A stretch of DNA of 64,000 nucleotides from an uncultured Holophagaceae bacterium (GCA_903913215.1 CAIWKE010000002.1:1-64000); one strand, 5' to 3'. Shown: positions 17,777-27,728, counted from the first letter of the stretch. Notes: generated from the letters alone by a model not told the origin. Numbers and translations are program-made.

Positions 17777-19396
17777 CTATTCGAAGATGCGCTCGAAGAA
17801 TGAGCCCCGCTCCTGACCCGCGGCCACCATATGGCTGATCCTGGGTCTGGAGTTGGCGCAGAGCTCGAAGGCCTGGCGCAGGTAGCCGCGGTCCTCCACT
17901 GTGGCACGGTGGTGCTGGCGCAGGTGCTCGCCCCAACTGGAGCTGAGAAAGCTCTCGGTGAAGCGGTAGAGGCCCGGTTCCACCGGGCTCAGATCCAGAA
18001 AGAGGGACCAGCGCACGGCCCCATCCCGTATGCGGATGCGGCGCACCTCCTGCATGGCGAGCTGGAAGGCCTCCTTCTGGGCCTCCCGGACCTGGTATTC
18101 CAGCACCGTGAGGATGGGCCCCTCGTCGGGATGGATGGCCTCGGGCGAGTGGGGCTCCAGGCGATGGGGGCTCAGGTCCATGGGCACATGCAGGGCCTGG
18201 AGGCGCAGCCTGGCCGTGGCCGCCAGCAGGAGGAGCATGCCCACGGCCGAGGCGGCGAAGGCCGTGTGCAAGCCCCAGCGCTCGGCTACCCAGCCCCAGA
18301 AGGCGGCGCCGCTGGCCATGCTGCCGCCCCAGACGGTGATGTAGACGCCCAGGGCCCGAGCCCGCACCCAGGAGGGCACCGAGAGCTGCACGGCGGTGTT
18401 GCAGGTGCTGAGTACCGAGAGCCAGCCTGCACCGCAGATGAGGAGGGCCATGCCCACGGGCAACGCATGGACCACGAAGGCCAGCACCAGCAGGCCTGCC
18501 GCATAGATGGTCATGGCTCCGGCCAGCAGGCTGTTGGGGCTGAGTCTGGTGCGCAGGCTCGGCAGCACGAAGGTGGCGGCCACGGCCCCAGTCCCCGTGC
18601 AGCCCAGCAGGAGGCCGAAGGCCGAGGAACCCAGCCCCAGGCGGTGGATGGCCAGGGTGGGCAGGAGGGCGAAGGCGGCGCCGCCGAAGAAGACGAAGCC
18701 GCCCCCCCGCAGGAGGATCACCTGGAGGGCACGGCTGTGGCGGGTGTAGCGGAGGCCTACCTTCATGGCAGCACTGAAGCGCTCGGCGGGCAGGTCCGTG
18801 GGGACCACGGTCCGGCGCCAACCTTTGAGCACCACCAGCACGCCCACGAAGGAGACGGCATTGAGCGTGAAGGCCCAGGTAGGGCCGAAGAGCCCCACGA
18901 CGAGGCCCCCTAGGGCGGGGCCCACGGCGCGGCTCACGTTGAAGCCCACGCTGTTGAGGGCGACGCCCGCCGCGATCTGCTCCCGGGGCACCAGTTCCGG
19001 CAGGCAGGCCTGCCACGCGGGAGCATTGAGGGCCGCCCCTACACCCAGGAGCAGGGACATGGTGATGAGCACTGTGGGCGTGACCAGGTGCAGGGCGGAG
19101 AGCAGGGCCATGGCCGCAGCCACCAGCAGCATCCACGCCTGGGTGCCCAGGAGCAGGCGGCGGCGGTCCACGATGTCGGCGATGGCCCCGCCAGGCATGG
19201 ACAGGATGAGCATGGGCAAGGTGGAACCCGTTTCGATGAGGCTCATCAGCAGTGGCGAGTGGGACAGTCCCCCCATGACCCACTTCTCGCCCACGCTTTG
19301 CACCCAGGTGCCCACGTTGGAAGCCATGGCCGCCACCCAGATCACCAGGAACAGGCGGTTGCGGAGCGGGGCGAACGGTGAGCGCGAGTCGGACAC
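17777..19396 (-). CDS. EntS-like MFS exporter with C-terminal ABM-like domain
   Basis: Residues 1-400 form a 12-segment major facilitator of the MFS_3/EntS group: 'WVAAMASNVGTWVQSVGEKW', 'PGGAIADIVDRRRLLLGTQ', 'ALNAPAWQACLPELVPREQ' and 'ALNSVGFNVSRAVGPALGG'. After it comes a soluble tail of about 120 residues ('LTVLEYQVREAQKEAFQLAM', 'YRFTESFLSSSWGEHLRQH') that looks like an antibiotic-biosynthesis-monooxygenase-type alpha-beta barrel. This combination recurs in the family. EntS exports enterobactin, but no siderophore genes are here, so the substrate is unknown. The GTG at 19396 is the start best placed before the first helix; ribosome site support is weak. Confidence 0.82.
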   Translation of the reverse strand: MSDSRSPFAPLRNRLFLVIWVAAMASNVGTWVQSVGEKWVMGGLSHSPLLMSLIETGSTLPMLILSMPGGAIADIVDRRRLLLGTQAWMLLVAAAMALLSALHLVTPTVLITMSLLLGVGAALNAPAWQACLPELVPREQIAAGVALNSVGFNVSRAVGPALGGLVVGLFGPTWAFTLNAVSFVGVLVVLKGWRRTVVPTDLPAERFSAAMKVGLRYTRHSRALQVILLRGGGFVFFGGAAFALLPTLAIHRLGLGSSAFGLLLGCTGTGAVAATFVLPSLRTRLSPNSLLAGAMTIYAAGLLVLAFVVHALPVGMALLICGAGWLSVLSTCNTAVQLSVPSWVRARALGVYITVWGGSMASGAAFWGWVAERWGLHTAFAASAVGMLLLLAATARLRLQALHVPMDLSPHRLEPHSPEAIHPDEGPILTVLEYQVREAQKEAFQLAMQEVRRIRIRDGAVRWSLFLDLSPVEPGLYRFTESFLSSSWGEHLRQHHRATVEDRGYLRQAFELCANSRPRISHMVAAGQERGSFFERIFE

Positions 19397-19434
19397 GGGG
19401 TTAGGGTAGCTCCATTGAGCCGGATTCCGGGGCT

Positions 19435-19472
19435 CACAGAAAAGGCCCCGAGAAGCCGGGGCCTTTTCTGTG
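19435..19472 (-). terminator. Rho-independent terminator after rpoD
   Basis: Two perfectly complementary 16-base arms (19435-19450 and 19457-19472) enclose a six-base loop. The stem has a GGCCCCG core, and on the minus strand it reads into CCTTTTCTGTG. It lies just after the rpoD stop and before the exporter gene, which separates their transcripts. Confidence 0.85.
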
Positions 19473-19484
19473 AGTGAGAAAAAA

Positions 19485-21209
19485 CTAACCCAGGAACGCC
19501 TTGAGCGTCTTGGAATAGCGCGGGTGGCGGATCTTACGCAGGGCCTTGGACTCGATCTGCCGGATGCGCTCACGGGTGACGGCGAACTCGCTGCCCACTT
19601 CCTCCAGCGTGTGTTCGGAACCGTCGTCGCCCACGCCGAAGCGCATGCGGAGGACGCGCTCTTCGCGCTCGCTGAGGGTGTTGAGGACGTTGCGGACGGT
19701 CTCCTTGAGGCGCTGCTGCACGACCTGCTCCACGGGGGAGACCACAGTCTTGTCTTCGATGAAGTCGCCGAGGTGGGAGTCTTCCTCCTCGCCGATGGGC
19801 GTCTCCAGGGAGATGGGCTCCTGGGCGATCTTCATCACCTTGCGGACCTTGCCCACGGGCATGTCCATGGCGTGGGCAATCTCCTCGCTCGAGGGTTCCC
19901 GGCCCAGCTTCTGCACCAGCTCGCGCTGGGTGCGGATGAGCTTGTTGATGGTCTCGATCATGTGCACGGGGATGCGGATGGTGCGGGCCTGGTCCGCAAT
20001 GGCGCGGGTGATGGCCTGCCGGATCCACCAGGTGGCGTAGGTGGAGAACTTGAAACCGCGGCTGTATTCAAACTTGTCCACGGCCTTCATGAGCCCAATG
20101 TTGCCCTCCTGGATGAGGTCCAGGAACTGCAGCCCACGATTGGTGTAGCGCTTGGCGATGCTGACCACGAGGCGCAGGTTGGCCTCGATGAGCTCGGCTT
20201 TGGCGCCCCGGCTGATGCCTTCAGCGCCCTTGAGGCCGTTGAAGTCCTTGTGGAACTGATCGCTGGTGGTCTCGTATTTGATGAAGAAGTCCGCCAGGGT
20301 CTTCTCGATGTGGGCCAGCTCGTCCTTGTATTTGTCCTTGAGCTTGGCGAAGGCGGGGTTCTTCATGCGATCCCGCAGCTCACGGCACTTGCGCTCGCCG
20401 GCCATGACCTGGCTGTGCTGGTGGGTGATCTTGTCGATGAGGCGGGTGACGGCCAGGCTGTTGAGGCCCAACTTGCGGATCTGGCGGGACAGGCGGCCCC
20501 GGGCGAAGAGCAGTTCCTTGTCCAGCTTGCGGCGCTTGGGCAGGGTCTTGGTGCCAGCATCCACCTGGAGCTTGAGGTCCAGCAGCTCCTGGAGGGCCTG
20601 GTCGAACACCAGCAGCTTCTCGAACTGGTGGTGCACGTGCTGGGTGGCCGACGTGCTCTCGGCATCCTCATCGTCATCCACCTCGTCGGACAGACCCACC
20701 ACTTCGCGGATCTTGCCGGGGTTCTCCTTCAGCATCTTGCCGATCTCGATGAGGAGGTTGGCGGCCAGACGGGACCGGGAGAGGGAGCGCATGACGCTGC
20801 GCACACCCACTTCGATGCGCTTGGCGATCTCGACCTCGTCCTCGCGCTTGAGGAGGGGCACGGTGCCCATCTCCTTGAGGTACATGCGGACCGGGTCATT
20901 GAACTTGTCGCTGTCGGGGCTGTCGATCTCGACGTCGAGATCCTTGTCTCCCTTGCCAGTGCCTTCCACCAGGACGAATTCTGGCTCGATGGCTTCGCGG
21001 GCGGCCTGGGCTTCTTCTTCGGTGGCCCCGATGCCCACGCCCAGGCGGGCGAACAGGCTCATGATCACTTCGAGATCATTGGGATTCGAAGCGGTATGGG
21101 GAAGGAAGTCATTGAGCTGGTCAACCAGCAGGAATCCGTTTTTCCTTCCAATGGAGATCAGAGCTTTGGTCAGGGGGTAGTAGGTGTCGCGGGGCGGCGT
21201 CGGAACCAT
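19485..21209 (-). CDS. rpoD: Primary sigma factor RpoD (sigma-70)
   Basis: The 574-residue protein has all sigma-70 regions. These are an N-terminal 1.1 part, '[20 protein letters not shown]' (1.2), and a non-conserved insert. Next come '[20 protein letters not shown]' and '[20 protein letters not shown]' (2.1-2.2), then '[20 protein letters not shown]' (2.3-2.4). Region 3 has '[13 protein letters not shown]', and region 4.2 ends in '[20 protein letters not shown]'. ATG 21209 was chosen over 21236 because GAGG lies six bases upstream. It lies downstream of dnaG in the same direction, matching part of the ancestral rpsU-dnaG-rpoD macromolecular-synthesis operon, but rpsU is absent here. Confidence 0.96.
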   Translation of the reverse strand: MVPTPPRDTYYPLTKALISIGRKNGFLLVDQLNDFLPHTASNPNDLEVIMSLFARLGVGIGATEEEAQAAREAIEPEFVLVEGTGKGDKDLDVEIDSPDSDKFNDPVRMYLKEMGTVPLLKREDEVEIAKRIEVGVRSVMRSLSRSRLAANLLIEIGKMLKENPGKIREVVGLSDEVDDDEDAESTSATQHVHHQFEKLLVFDQALQELLDLKLQVDAGTKTLPKRRKLDKELLFARGRLSRQIRKLGLNSLAVTRLIDKITHQHSQVMAGERKCRELRDRMKNPAFAKLKDKYKDELAHIEKTLADFFIKYETTSDQFHKDFNGLKGAEGISRGAKAELIEANLRLVVSIAKRYTNRGLQFLDLIQEGNIGLMKAVDKFEYSRGFKFSTYATWWIRQAITRAIADQARTIRIPVHMIETINKLIRTQRELVQKLGREPSSEEIAHAMDMPVGKVRKVMKIAQEPISLETPIGEEEDSHLGDFIEDKTVVSPVEQVVQQRLKETVRNVLNTLSEREERVLRMRFGVGDDGSEHTLEEVGSEFAVTRERIRQIESKALRKIRHPRYSKTLKAFLG

Positions 21210-21361
21210 TCGTACCTCAAAGAGCGCTGCGGGCATCGAACCGATGAGGGTCAGGGGACCCGGCGGCCGAGAGATTGCAGAATCCGGCCAATGTACCTGC
21301 CGGAAGCGGACCTTTCAGTATAGGGACTTCAGGCGATCCGGCAAGGGCTGGCTTTATCTTC

Positions 21362-23089
21362 CTACCGCAGACCGCGTCGGCGCTTGGAGAGTTCCTTCTG
21401 GCGGGCGATGAGCTCATTTTGCCGGGCCATGACGCGGGTCGTGAGGTCTGCGTCCACCAAGGTCCGGGGATCCTGCAGCAGGCGGTTGTTGGCCTGCAGC
21501 TCCCGGTCCACGTAGCGGGCCTCCAGTTTGACACAAAGGGCCTCGACATCCCGGCCGGCCTCGTCTTTGGGGCTGGCCTTGGCCTCCAGGTGGCGCAGGG
21601 CTGCCAGGGCCCCTTCGGGCAGTCGCGTGGCGTCGCCATCCGCATCCAGGAGGGCCTGGAGCAGGGGGGCTCCATCGAGGCTATCCCACCAGGCGGCCGG
21701 GAGCTCCTGCACCCGGCGGCACTGACCCGCTGTACTCAGCAGCAGCAGGCCGCGGATGAGCTCGTCCAGTTCCGGCTGCACCGGGATGGTGGTGTCCACT
21801 TCGTCGTAGGAGGGCGGCGGGGCCTGGCGGCCCTTGACGGCCCGGTCCAGTTCCTGGAGCGGCACCTGCAGCTGGTGGGCCAGACTGGCGAAGAGATCCC
21901 GGCTCTCCGTCGTGCGGGGCAGGTAGGGCAGGAACTCCAACAGGTCCTTGAAGGCCCCCATGCGGTCTGTGATACGACGCAGATCCTTGCCCTCCATGGC
22001 CCGGTCGACCATAAAGGCGGTCCAGTCCGGCACGGTGCGCAACAGTTCCCGGAAGGCCTCGCCCCCCAGCTTGAGGCACCAGGTATCGGGGTCCTCGCCC
22101 TGAGGCAGTTCCAGCAGGCGCACTTCGAAGCCCAGGGGCAGGGCCATGCGGAGGCTCTTCTCCATGGCTCGGCGGCCGGCGGCGTCGCCGTCGAAACAGA
22201 GCACCACCCGCCGGGTGAAGCGGCCCAGCTGCTTCAGGTGCTCATCCGTGAGGGCCGTGCCCAGGGGCGCCACCGCCTGATAGATGCCCTGCTGGTGCAG
22301 CTGCAGTACATCGAAATACCCTTCCACCACCAGGGCGCCATCCTTCATGGCCCCCTTGGCCCGGTGGAAGCCGAAGAGGGTGGCCCCCTTGTGGAAAAGC
22401 TGGGTGTCCCGGGTGTTCAGATACTTCGGTTGGCCCTCACCCATCACCCGCCCGCCGAAGGCCACCACCCGGCCCCGGGCATCGTGGATGGGGATGGTGA
22501 GGCGGTTGCGGAGGAAGTCGATCTGCGTGCCCCGCTCGCTACGGCTCACGAGGCCCGCCTGCTCTAGCAGCTCGCCGGAGAAATTGAGGCCTCGCAGGTG
22601 ATTCGTGAGGGCGTCCCAGCCGTCCGGGGCCAGGCCGAAGCCCGCCTCGCTCAGGAAGGCGCCCTCGTAGCCTCGGTCCCGGAGGTAGGCGCGTACATGC
22701 TCATTGCGCGCCAGCTGAGCCTCGAAGAAGGCTTGGGCCGCTTCCAGGGCGGACCGGAGGCGAGTCTCCAGGTCCACCTCAGCCGAGGGGCGCTCCCGCC
22801 GTTCGGGCATATCGATGCCCGCAGCCCGGGCCAGCTGCTCCAGGGCCTCGGGGAAGGTCATGCCCTCGCGCTCCATGAGCCAGGCGAAGGCGTCGCCGTT
22901 CTTCCCACAACCGAAGCAGTGGTAGAAGCCACGGGCGGGAATCACCTGGAAGCTGGGACTGCGCTCCGCGTGGAAGGGGCAGAGCCCCACATGGGCCGAG
23001 CCCTGCTTGCGCAGCTTCACTGCCTGGCCCACCAGGGCCAGCAGGTCCGTGGCGTCCCGGACACGCTCGACAAGTTCGCGGTCACGCAT
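21362..23089 (-). CDS. dnaG: DNA primase
   Basis: The 575-residue primase has the N-terminal CHC2 zinc finger ('LCPFHAERSPSF' and 'YHCFGCGKNGDAF'), the catalytic core with 'FGGRVMGEGQPKYLNTRDT', and the TOPRIM motifs 'VVEGYFDVL' and 'CFDGDAAGRRAME'. A C-terminal helicase-interaction region follows. The ATG at 23089 directly precedes the conserved 'VERVRDATDLLALVG'; the longer frame from 23179 runs into the palindromic repeat and is not favoured. The 152-base gap to rpoD leaves room for a separate rpoD promoter. Confidence 0.95.
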   Translation of the reverse strand: MRDRELVERVRDATDLLALVGQAVKLRKQGSAHVGLCPFHAERSPSFQVIPARGFYHCFGCGKNGDAFAWLMEREGMTFPEALEQLARAAGIDMPERRERPSAEVDLETRLRSALEAAQAFFEAQLARNEHVRAYLRDRGYEGAFLSEAGFGLAPDGWDALTNHLRGLNFSGELLEQAGLVSRSERGTQIDFLRNRLTIPIHDARGRVVAFGGRVMGEGQPKYLNTRDTQLFHKGATLFGFHRAKGAMKDGALVVEGYFDVLQLHQQGIYQAVAPLGTALTDEHLKQLGRFTRRVVLCFDGDAAGRRAMEKSLRMALPLGFEVRLLELPQGEDPDTWCLKLGGEAFRELLRTVPDWTAFMVDRAMEGKDLRRITDRMGAFKDLLEFLPYLPRTTESRDLFASLAHQLQVPLQELDRAVKGRQAPPPSYDEVDTTIPVQPELDELIRGLLLLSTAGQCRRVQELPAAWWDSLDGAPLLQALLDADGDATRLPEGALAALRHLEAKASPKDEAGRDVEALCVKLEARYVDRELQANNRLLQDPRTLVDADLTTRVMARQNELIARQKELSKRRRGLR

Positions 23090-23124
23090 GGGTTGAATGG
23101 GATCCCAAAAAAAGAAACTGGATT

Positions 23125-23226
23125 CGCAGAGATCGCTGAGGAGGCGGAGGGAAGCGGAGAAATTCCGGTCCTCCAGCATACCTCCCCGCCTTCGGCGGCC
23201 TCAGGTTTCTCGGCCCCCTCTGCGAC
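23125..23226. repeat. Palindromic purine-rich repeat, family B copy 1
   Basis: The left arm (cgcagagatcgctgagg followed by ggcggagggaagcggagaa) is mirrored by a right arm (cctccccgcc... ggcctcaggtttctcgg... ccctctgcg). Pairing is imperfect. It fills the space between the divergent dnaG and P-loop genes. The 'CGGAG/CGCAGAGG' periodicity links it to the copies at 24292-24365, 40206-40299 and 44082-44177. Confidence 0.55.
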
Positions 23227-23283
23227 TTTAGTTGTCCTTGATGTCGGATGTCCCAAGGCGTGGCATATTTGAGGATTCGCCGG

Positions 23284-24282
23284 ATGGAGCACATGAGCCA
23301 ACTCCTAGACACGATCCTCTTGTTCAGCCTGCCCGCATCGGGCAAGTCGGAGGTGCGCCGCTACCTGGCCAGCCTCACCCCGGACCAGTGCCGCAATGAC
23401 TTCCACATGGGCGAGACCCTGCAGCTGGATGACTATCCGTATGTGCACCTCATGCACCGCATCGACGACGAGCTGCAGGCCAACGGCCTGCCCTACGCCT
23501 ACTACCATGGCCCCAACCGCCCCTTCATCAACAACTGGACCTGGGCTGTCCTCATCGAGCTGCTGAATGAGGACTATGCGGACCTCATGGCCAGTCACCA
23601 GGTGGAGGTGGCCAGCGCCGCCCAGCACCTCTTCGACCGGCTCGACGCCGCCCACGCCAAGGTGGGCATCCCCCAGCCGATGGGCGAGATCCCCCACCGC
23701 CTGCGCGTTCGGATCGCCGCGGCCCTGGAGGCTGAGTGCCGGGCCGAGCTGGACACCCTCAACCGCCAGAACGCCCAGGACAAGACCGGGCGCACGCTGG
23801 TGATCGAGGCCGCCCGAGGCGGCGCCAACGGCTCCGCCTTCCCCCTCTGCCCGCCCCACGGCTACGACACAGCCTTCCAGACACTGTCTCCCGCCATCCT
23901 GAAGAGCGCTGCAGTCCTATACGTCTGGGTGGATCCCACCGAGAGCCGCCGGAAGAACATCGAGCGCGGGCGCCCCGACGGCCAGGGCAGCATCCTCCAC
24001 CACAGCGTCCCCATGGAGGTCATGCTTGGCCAGTACGGCTGCGACGACATGGCCTGGCTCATGGAGCAGAGCGACCGCCCCGGCACCATCCGGGTGGAGC
24101 GACTCCTCCAGGACGGAGACCGCTACACCACCCAGGTCTACCACCTCCCTGTGGCCCGCTTCGACAACCGCGGTGACCTGACCACCTTCGTGCGCGAAGA
24201 CCAGAAAAGCTGGAAGCCCGCCGACATGAACGCCATCCACAGCGGTCTGAAACTGGCCTTCGATCAGCTGGCGAAGGGGTAA
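23284..24282 (+). CDS. P-loop NTPase-like conserved protein of unknown function
   Basis: The roughly 332-residue protein begins with 'DTILLFSLPASGKSEVRRYL', a Walker A variant (SLPASGKSE) close to that of small-molecule kinases. Other stretches are 'QCRNDFHMGETLQLDDYPY', 'YYHGPNRPFINNW' and 'AVLYVWVDPTESRRKNIER'; the last resembles the lid region of nucleotide kinases, with arginines after an aspartate. It is soluble, with no signal peptide. The start could be ATG 23284 or ATG 23293. I recognise it only as a conserved uncharacterised P-loop protein. It stands alone between a palindromic repeat on each side. Confidence 0.72.
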   Translation: MEHMSQLLDTILLFSLPASGKSEVRRYLASLTPDQCRNDFHMGETLQLDDYPYVHLMHRIDDELQANGLPYAYYHGPNRPFINNWTWAVLIELLNEDYADLMASHQVEVASAAQHLFDRLDAAHAKVGIPQPMGEIPHRLRVRIAAALEAECRAELDTLNRQNAQDKTGRTLVIEAARGGANGSAFPLCPPHGYDTAFQTLSPAILKSAAVLYVWVDPTESRRKNIERGRPDGQGSILHHSVPMEVMLGQYGCDDMAWLMEQSDRPGTIRVERLLQDGDRYTTQVYHLPVARFDNRGDLTTFVREDQKSWKPADMNAIHSGLKLAFDQLAKG

Positions 24283-24291
24283 TAGGAAGGT

Positions 24292-24365
24292 TTAACCCCA
24301 GAGGACGCAGAGGGCGCAGATAAGAGAATGCTTTTCTCTGCGCCCTCAGCGTCCTCTGCGGTTAA
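24292..24365. repeat. Palindromic purine-rich repeat, family B copy 2
   Basis: The left arm, ttaaccccagaggacgcaga..., and the right arm, ...tctgcgccctcagcgtcc then tctgcggttaa, are nearly perfect inverted complements with a very short loop at about 24329-24331. It sits between two convergent genes and could serve as a terminator for both. Confidence 0.75.
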
Positions 24366-24376
24366 TTGTTTTGAAT

Positions 24377-25720
24377 TCAGTGCGCCACCGCATTGGCTTT
24401 GGCGTTCCAGATGCGGGTCATGATGAAGGCGCCCATGAGGCTGAAGGGGATGATGCAGCCCACCCAGACCCAGGCGTTGGCGGGCTGGTGGCCGTGGGTG
24501 GCGATACCGTCCCAGCCGTATGTCTTGAGGATGGTGCCGAGGCCCACGCCCGTGAGTCCCGAGCCAATGTACTGGATGCCGTCCAGGGCGCCGGCCACGG
24601 AGGCGGCGGCCTTGCGGCCTCCGAAGTCCATGCTGGCGGTGCCGCTGAGCATGCCGTGGACGCCGAAGATGAACATGGCCGTGAGACCCAGCAGGATCAC
24701 GGCCCAGATCTGGCCCGCGTGGCTGCCTTGGCCCAGGCTCAGGCCCAGGAGCCCCAGCATCAGCACCTGCACCAGGTAGAAGAGAAAGGCCACGGGGGGC
24801 CGCCGGGACTGGAAGTGCTTGTCGCTCATCCATCCGCAGATCAGGCCGCCCAGGATGCCGCCAGCCATGAAGGCGATGCCGGTCCACCAGAAGAGGTGGG
24901 CGCGCCGGTCCAGGTGGTAGACCTCCTGCAGGTATTCCGTGAAGTAGAGCATCACGCCCTGGCGCACGAAGCCCGTGCAGAACTCGGCGCAGATCAGCGC
25001 CACGATGATGGGATTGTGGAAGACCTTCCGCGCCAGGTCCGCCAAGGGCAGGGGGGCGTCCTCGGCGGAGGCGGCGTTGGAGCCGTCCCCGGTGTCGAAA
25101 TCTTGGAACCCTGCGTGGCTGGGGCGGTTGCGGACCAGGAACCAGTCCACCAGGAACATGCCCGCCATGGCCGCCGAGGGCACGAACCAGATGACGGTCC
25201 AGCTATGGAAGCTGGCAAGGAGCCAGGCCCCGATGGTGGTGGCCAGGAAGTAGCCGGAGCTGATCATGATGCCGAAGATGCCGCCGAAGACGCCCCGCTC
25301 CTGCACGTGGAACCAGGTGCTGTTCACCTTCACCACCGACAGGGCTCCGAAGCTCTGGAAGTACATGTTCAGGCTCCAGAGCAGGCTCATGCTGAGCAGC
25401 AACTGGGAGCCGGGCTTGTTGAGGAACATGAAGCCGATGCAGAGGTTCAGCAGGGCTGCGCCCAGGGCGCCCACCAGGATCGCCTTGCGACCCCCGATGC
25501 GATCCGCGATGGGCCCGTTGAAGGCCACGGCCAGACCGTAGGTCCAGAAGCCCGCGGAGGCGATGAGGCCCATCTGGCCCTTGTCCAGGTGGTACCAAGC
25601 CCCGATGTCGCTTTTCACGATGTTGAAGTTGTAGCGGCCCATGTACATCGCCGCATAGGTCAGCCCCAGGGGGAACCAGTTCATGAAGCGGCGCAGGCGA
25701 AAGGCAGGACTGTGATCCAA
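24377..25720 (-). CDS. Organophosphate:phosphate antiporter-family (GlpT/UhpT/UhpC-like) MFS transporter
   Basis: The 447-residue, 12-helix protein shows OPA-family features: 'AAMYMGRYNFNIVKSDIG' in the first helix and loop, 'GPIADRIGGRKAILVGALG' in the loop between helices 2 and 3, and 'FGGRKAAASVAGALDGIQYI' in the C-terminal half. Members exchange glycerol-3-phosphate, hexose phosphates or phosphoglycerate for inorganic phosphate, or act as sensors. The substrate cannot be told here. It is a single gene with no glycerol or sugar-phosphate enzyme nearby. Confidence 0.87.
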   Translation of the reverse strand: MDHSPAFRLRRFMNWFPLGLTYAAMYMGRYNFNIVKSDIGAWYHLDKGQMGLIASAGFWTYGLAVAFNGPIADRIGGRKAILVGALGAALLNLCIGFMFLNKPGSQLLLSMSLLWSLNMYFQSFGALSVVKVNSTWFHVQERGVFGGIFGIMISSGYFLATTIGAWLLASFHSWTVIWFVPSAAMAGMFLVDWFLVRNRPSHAGFQDFDTGDGSNAASAEDAPLPLADLARKVFHNPIIVALICAEFCTGFVRQGVMLYFTEYLQEVYHLDRRAHLFWWTGIAFMAGGILGGLICGWMSDKHFQSRRPPVAFLFYLVQVLMLGLLGLSLGQGSHAGQIWAVILLGLTAMFIFGVHGMLSGTASMDFGGRKAAASVAGALDGIQYIGSGLTGVGLGTILKTYGWDGIATHGHQPANAWVWVGCIIPFSLMGAFIMTRIWNAKANAVAH

Positions 25721-25807
25721 AGCAACCTCGATGTCCCCAGGTTATCGGAGGCCGGGGGCACACCCTAGGAACAAGGGTGTAACCCCGGTCAAAGCTCCCG
25801 GCTGGGC

Positions 25808-26368
25808 TTAGTTGGCCTTGTGGAACACCTCGTCCGTGCCCGTGAGGGTCCAGCCGCTCCCCTTCTTCTCGAAGGTGGCGTGGCGGGGCTTGGTCTGGCC
25901 GATGCGGATGTCGGGGTACTGGGCCTGCAGAATGGAGAACTGGGCCGTGGGCTTCTCCAGCCGAATCTCGTAGAGGACGCGGCTGCCCTCGCGTGTGGGC
26001 TCCATCTTGGCAGCGCGTACGAAGACCGCCTGGGCAGCGGGGATCTTGAAGCCCTGGGGCGCCGCTGTGATGGTTTTGGGAGCATCCAGCTTGAGGCGGA
26101 ACTGGAAGACCTCCTGGTTCCCCTCCGTCTTCTGGAGGGACTCGAACCAGCCGCTCTTGTCCAGGTTCTCCTTCAGGGCGGAGAGGCGCATGTAGGCAGG
26201 GCTGCCCTTTTCGGCGGAGGCCTTCTCGGGCACGGTGACCGGCACTACCACGGGGTAGTTTTGGCTGAGCAGTTCCTCAGCCTTGGTGCGGCTCAGCTTG
26301 GAGCTGCAGCCCAGGCTGAGCAGGAGGGCGGGGACCAGGAGGGCGGGGAGCAGGTGGGCAGTGCGCAT
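25808..26368 (-). CDS. Putative lipoprotein of unknown function
   Basis: The start is ATG 26368, with AAGGAA about seven bases upstream. The N-terminus '[20 protein letters not shown]' followed by CSS gives a signal peptide with lipobox LSLGC. The mature protein is about 165 residues with alternating polar and hydrophobic strands ('[15 protein letters not shown]', '[15 protein letters not shown]', '[15 protein letters not shown]'). It resembles no family I can name. It is probably anchored in the envelope. It is monocistronic and divergent from kbl. Confidence 0.75.
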   Translation of the reverse strand: MRTAHLLPALLVPALLLSLGCSSKLSRTKAEELLSQNYPVVVPVTVPEKASAEKGSPAYMRLSALKENLDKSGWFESLQKTEGNQEVFQFRLKLDAPKTITAAPQGFKIPAAQAVFVRAAKMEPTREGSRVLYEIRLEKPTAQFSILQAQYPDIRIGQTKPRHATFEKKGSGWTLTGTDEVFHKAN

Positions 26369-26469
26369 GGCAGGTTCCTTTGCAGTTCGACAAAGATGGT
26401 GACACAACCAGCCTACCTCCACGCAACCCCGGAGTATCCTATGGACCCTGCCTGACGAGGAGAAGTGCT

Positions 26470-27663
26470 GTGAATCCTGGCTATCTGGCCCACCTGAACC
26501 GCGAACTCGAAGGGCTGAAGGAAGCTGGCCTCTACAAGACCGAGCGGGTCATTACCTCCCCCCAGCAGCCCCGCCTGCGGGCCAACGGCCGCGATGTGGT
26601 CTGCCTCTGCGCCAACAACTACCTGGGCCTCGCCAACCATCCTGAGGTGATCAAAGCCGCCCAGGCGGTCATGGGCGACCACGGCTTCGGCATGGCCTCG
26701 GTGCGCTTCATCTGCGGCACCCAGGACATCCACCGGGAGCTGGAGCAGAAGCTGGCGGCCTTCCTGGGCTTCGAGGATACGCAGCTCTACTCCTCCTGCT
26801 TTGACGCCAATGGCGCCATCTTCGAGGGCCTTCTGGGCGAGGAGGACGCCATCATCAGCGACGCCCTCAACCACGCCTCCATCATCGACGGCATCCGTCT
26901 CTGCAAGGCTCAGCGCTTCCGCTACGCCAACTCGGACATGGCGGATCTGGAAGCCCAGCTCAAGGCCGCCGATGCCGCCGGGGCCCGCTTTAAGCTGGTG
27001 GTGACTGACGGTGTCTTCAGCATGGACGGCTACATCGCCAAGCTGGCGGAGATCTGCGATCTGGCTGAAAAGTTTGGCGCCATGGTCATGGTGGATGACA
27101 GCCACGCCGTGGGCTTCATGGGCGAACATGGACGCGGCACCCACGAGCACTGCGGGGTCATGGGTCGCGTAGACTTCATGACCGGCACTTTCGGCAAAGC
27201 CCTGGGCGGCGCCTCCGGCGGCTACATCGCGGGCAAGGCCGAGGCCATCGACTGGCTGCGACAGAAGGCCCGGCCCTACCTCTTCTCCAACTCCGTGGCC
27301 CCCAGCATCGTGGCTGCCACCTTGAAGGTGCTGGACCTGCTCAAGGACAGCGGCGACCTCATCACGCGGGTCCACGAGAACGCCCACTACTTCCGCGCGG
27401 GCATGGAAAAGGCGGGCTTCAAGCTGCTGAAGGGCGAACACCCCATCGTGCCCGTCATGCTCTACGAGGCGCCCTTGGCCCAGGAGTTCGCCAAGCGCCT
27501 GCTGGATGAAGGGGTCTACGTCATCGGCTTCCTCTTCCCGGTGGTGCCGAAGGGCGGCGCCCGCATCCGCACCCAACTCAGCGCCGCCCACACCCGGGCA
27601 GACCTCGACCATGCCATCGCCGCCTTCACCAAAGTGGGGCGCGAGCTGGGCGTCATTGAATAG
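26470..27663 (+). CDS. kbl: Glycine C-acetyltransferase (2-amino-3-ketobutyrate CoA ligase)
   Basis: This PLP enzyme of the alpha-oxoamine synthase family cleaves 2-amino-3-oxobutyrate with CoA to glycine and acetyl-CoA, the second step of threonine breakdown. The product is 397 residues, the usual length. Landmarks are '[12 protein letters not shown]', '[20 protein letters not shown]', '[13 protein letters not shown]' and the PLP-lysine motif '[13 protein letters not shown]'. The GTG at 26470 is chosen because of a GAGGAG nine bases before it. The usual partner, threonine dehydrogenase (tdh), is not in the window, so it may be elsewhere or the enzyme may work with threonine aldolase-type routes. 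Confidence 0.94.
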   Translation: MNPGYLAHLNRELEGLKEAGLYKTERVITSPQQPRLRANGRDVVCLCANNYLGLANHPEVIKAAQAVMGDHGFGMASVRFICGTQDIHRELEQKLAAFLGFEDTQLYSSCFDANGAIFEGLLGEEDAIISDALNHASIIDGIRLCKAQRFRYANSDMADLEAQLKAADAAGARFKLVVTDGVFSMDGYIAKLAEICDLAEKFGAMVMVDDSHAVGFMGEHGRGTHEHCGVMGRVDFMTGTFGKALGGASGGYIAGKAEAIDWLRQKARPYLFSNSVAPSIVAATLKVLDLLKDSGDLITRVHENAHYFRAGMEKAGFKLLKGEHPIVPVMLYEAPLAQEFAKRLLDEGVYVIGFLFPVVPKGGARIRTQLSAAHTRADLDHAIAAFTKVGRELGVIE

Positions 27664-27700
27664 TCCCTTTTGCTGGGCAATGAAGGGTAAAAGGCACAAC

Positions 27701-27722
27701 TGATCACCACCAAGGCACTAAG
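27701..27722. repeat. Half-copy of a CACCAAG-type repeat
   Basis: 'gatcaccaccaaggcac' and the bases that follow match the complement of 31567-31600 and partly the stretch at 28481-28500. It looks like a broken arm of a further palindromic repeat type located just after kbl. Confidence 0.4.
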
Positions 27723-27728
27723 CGGCGC

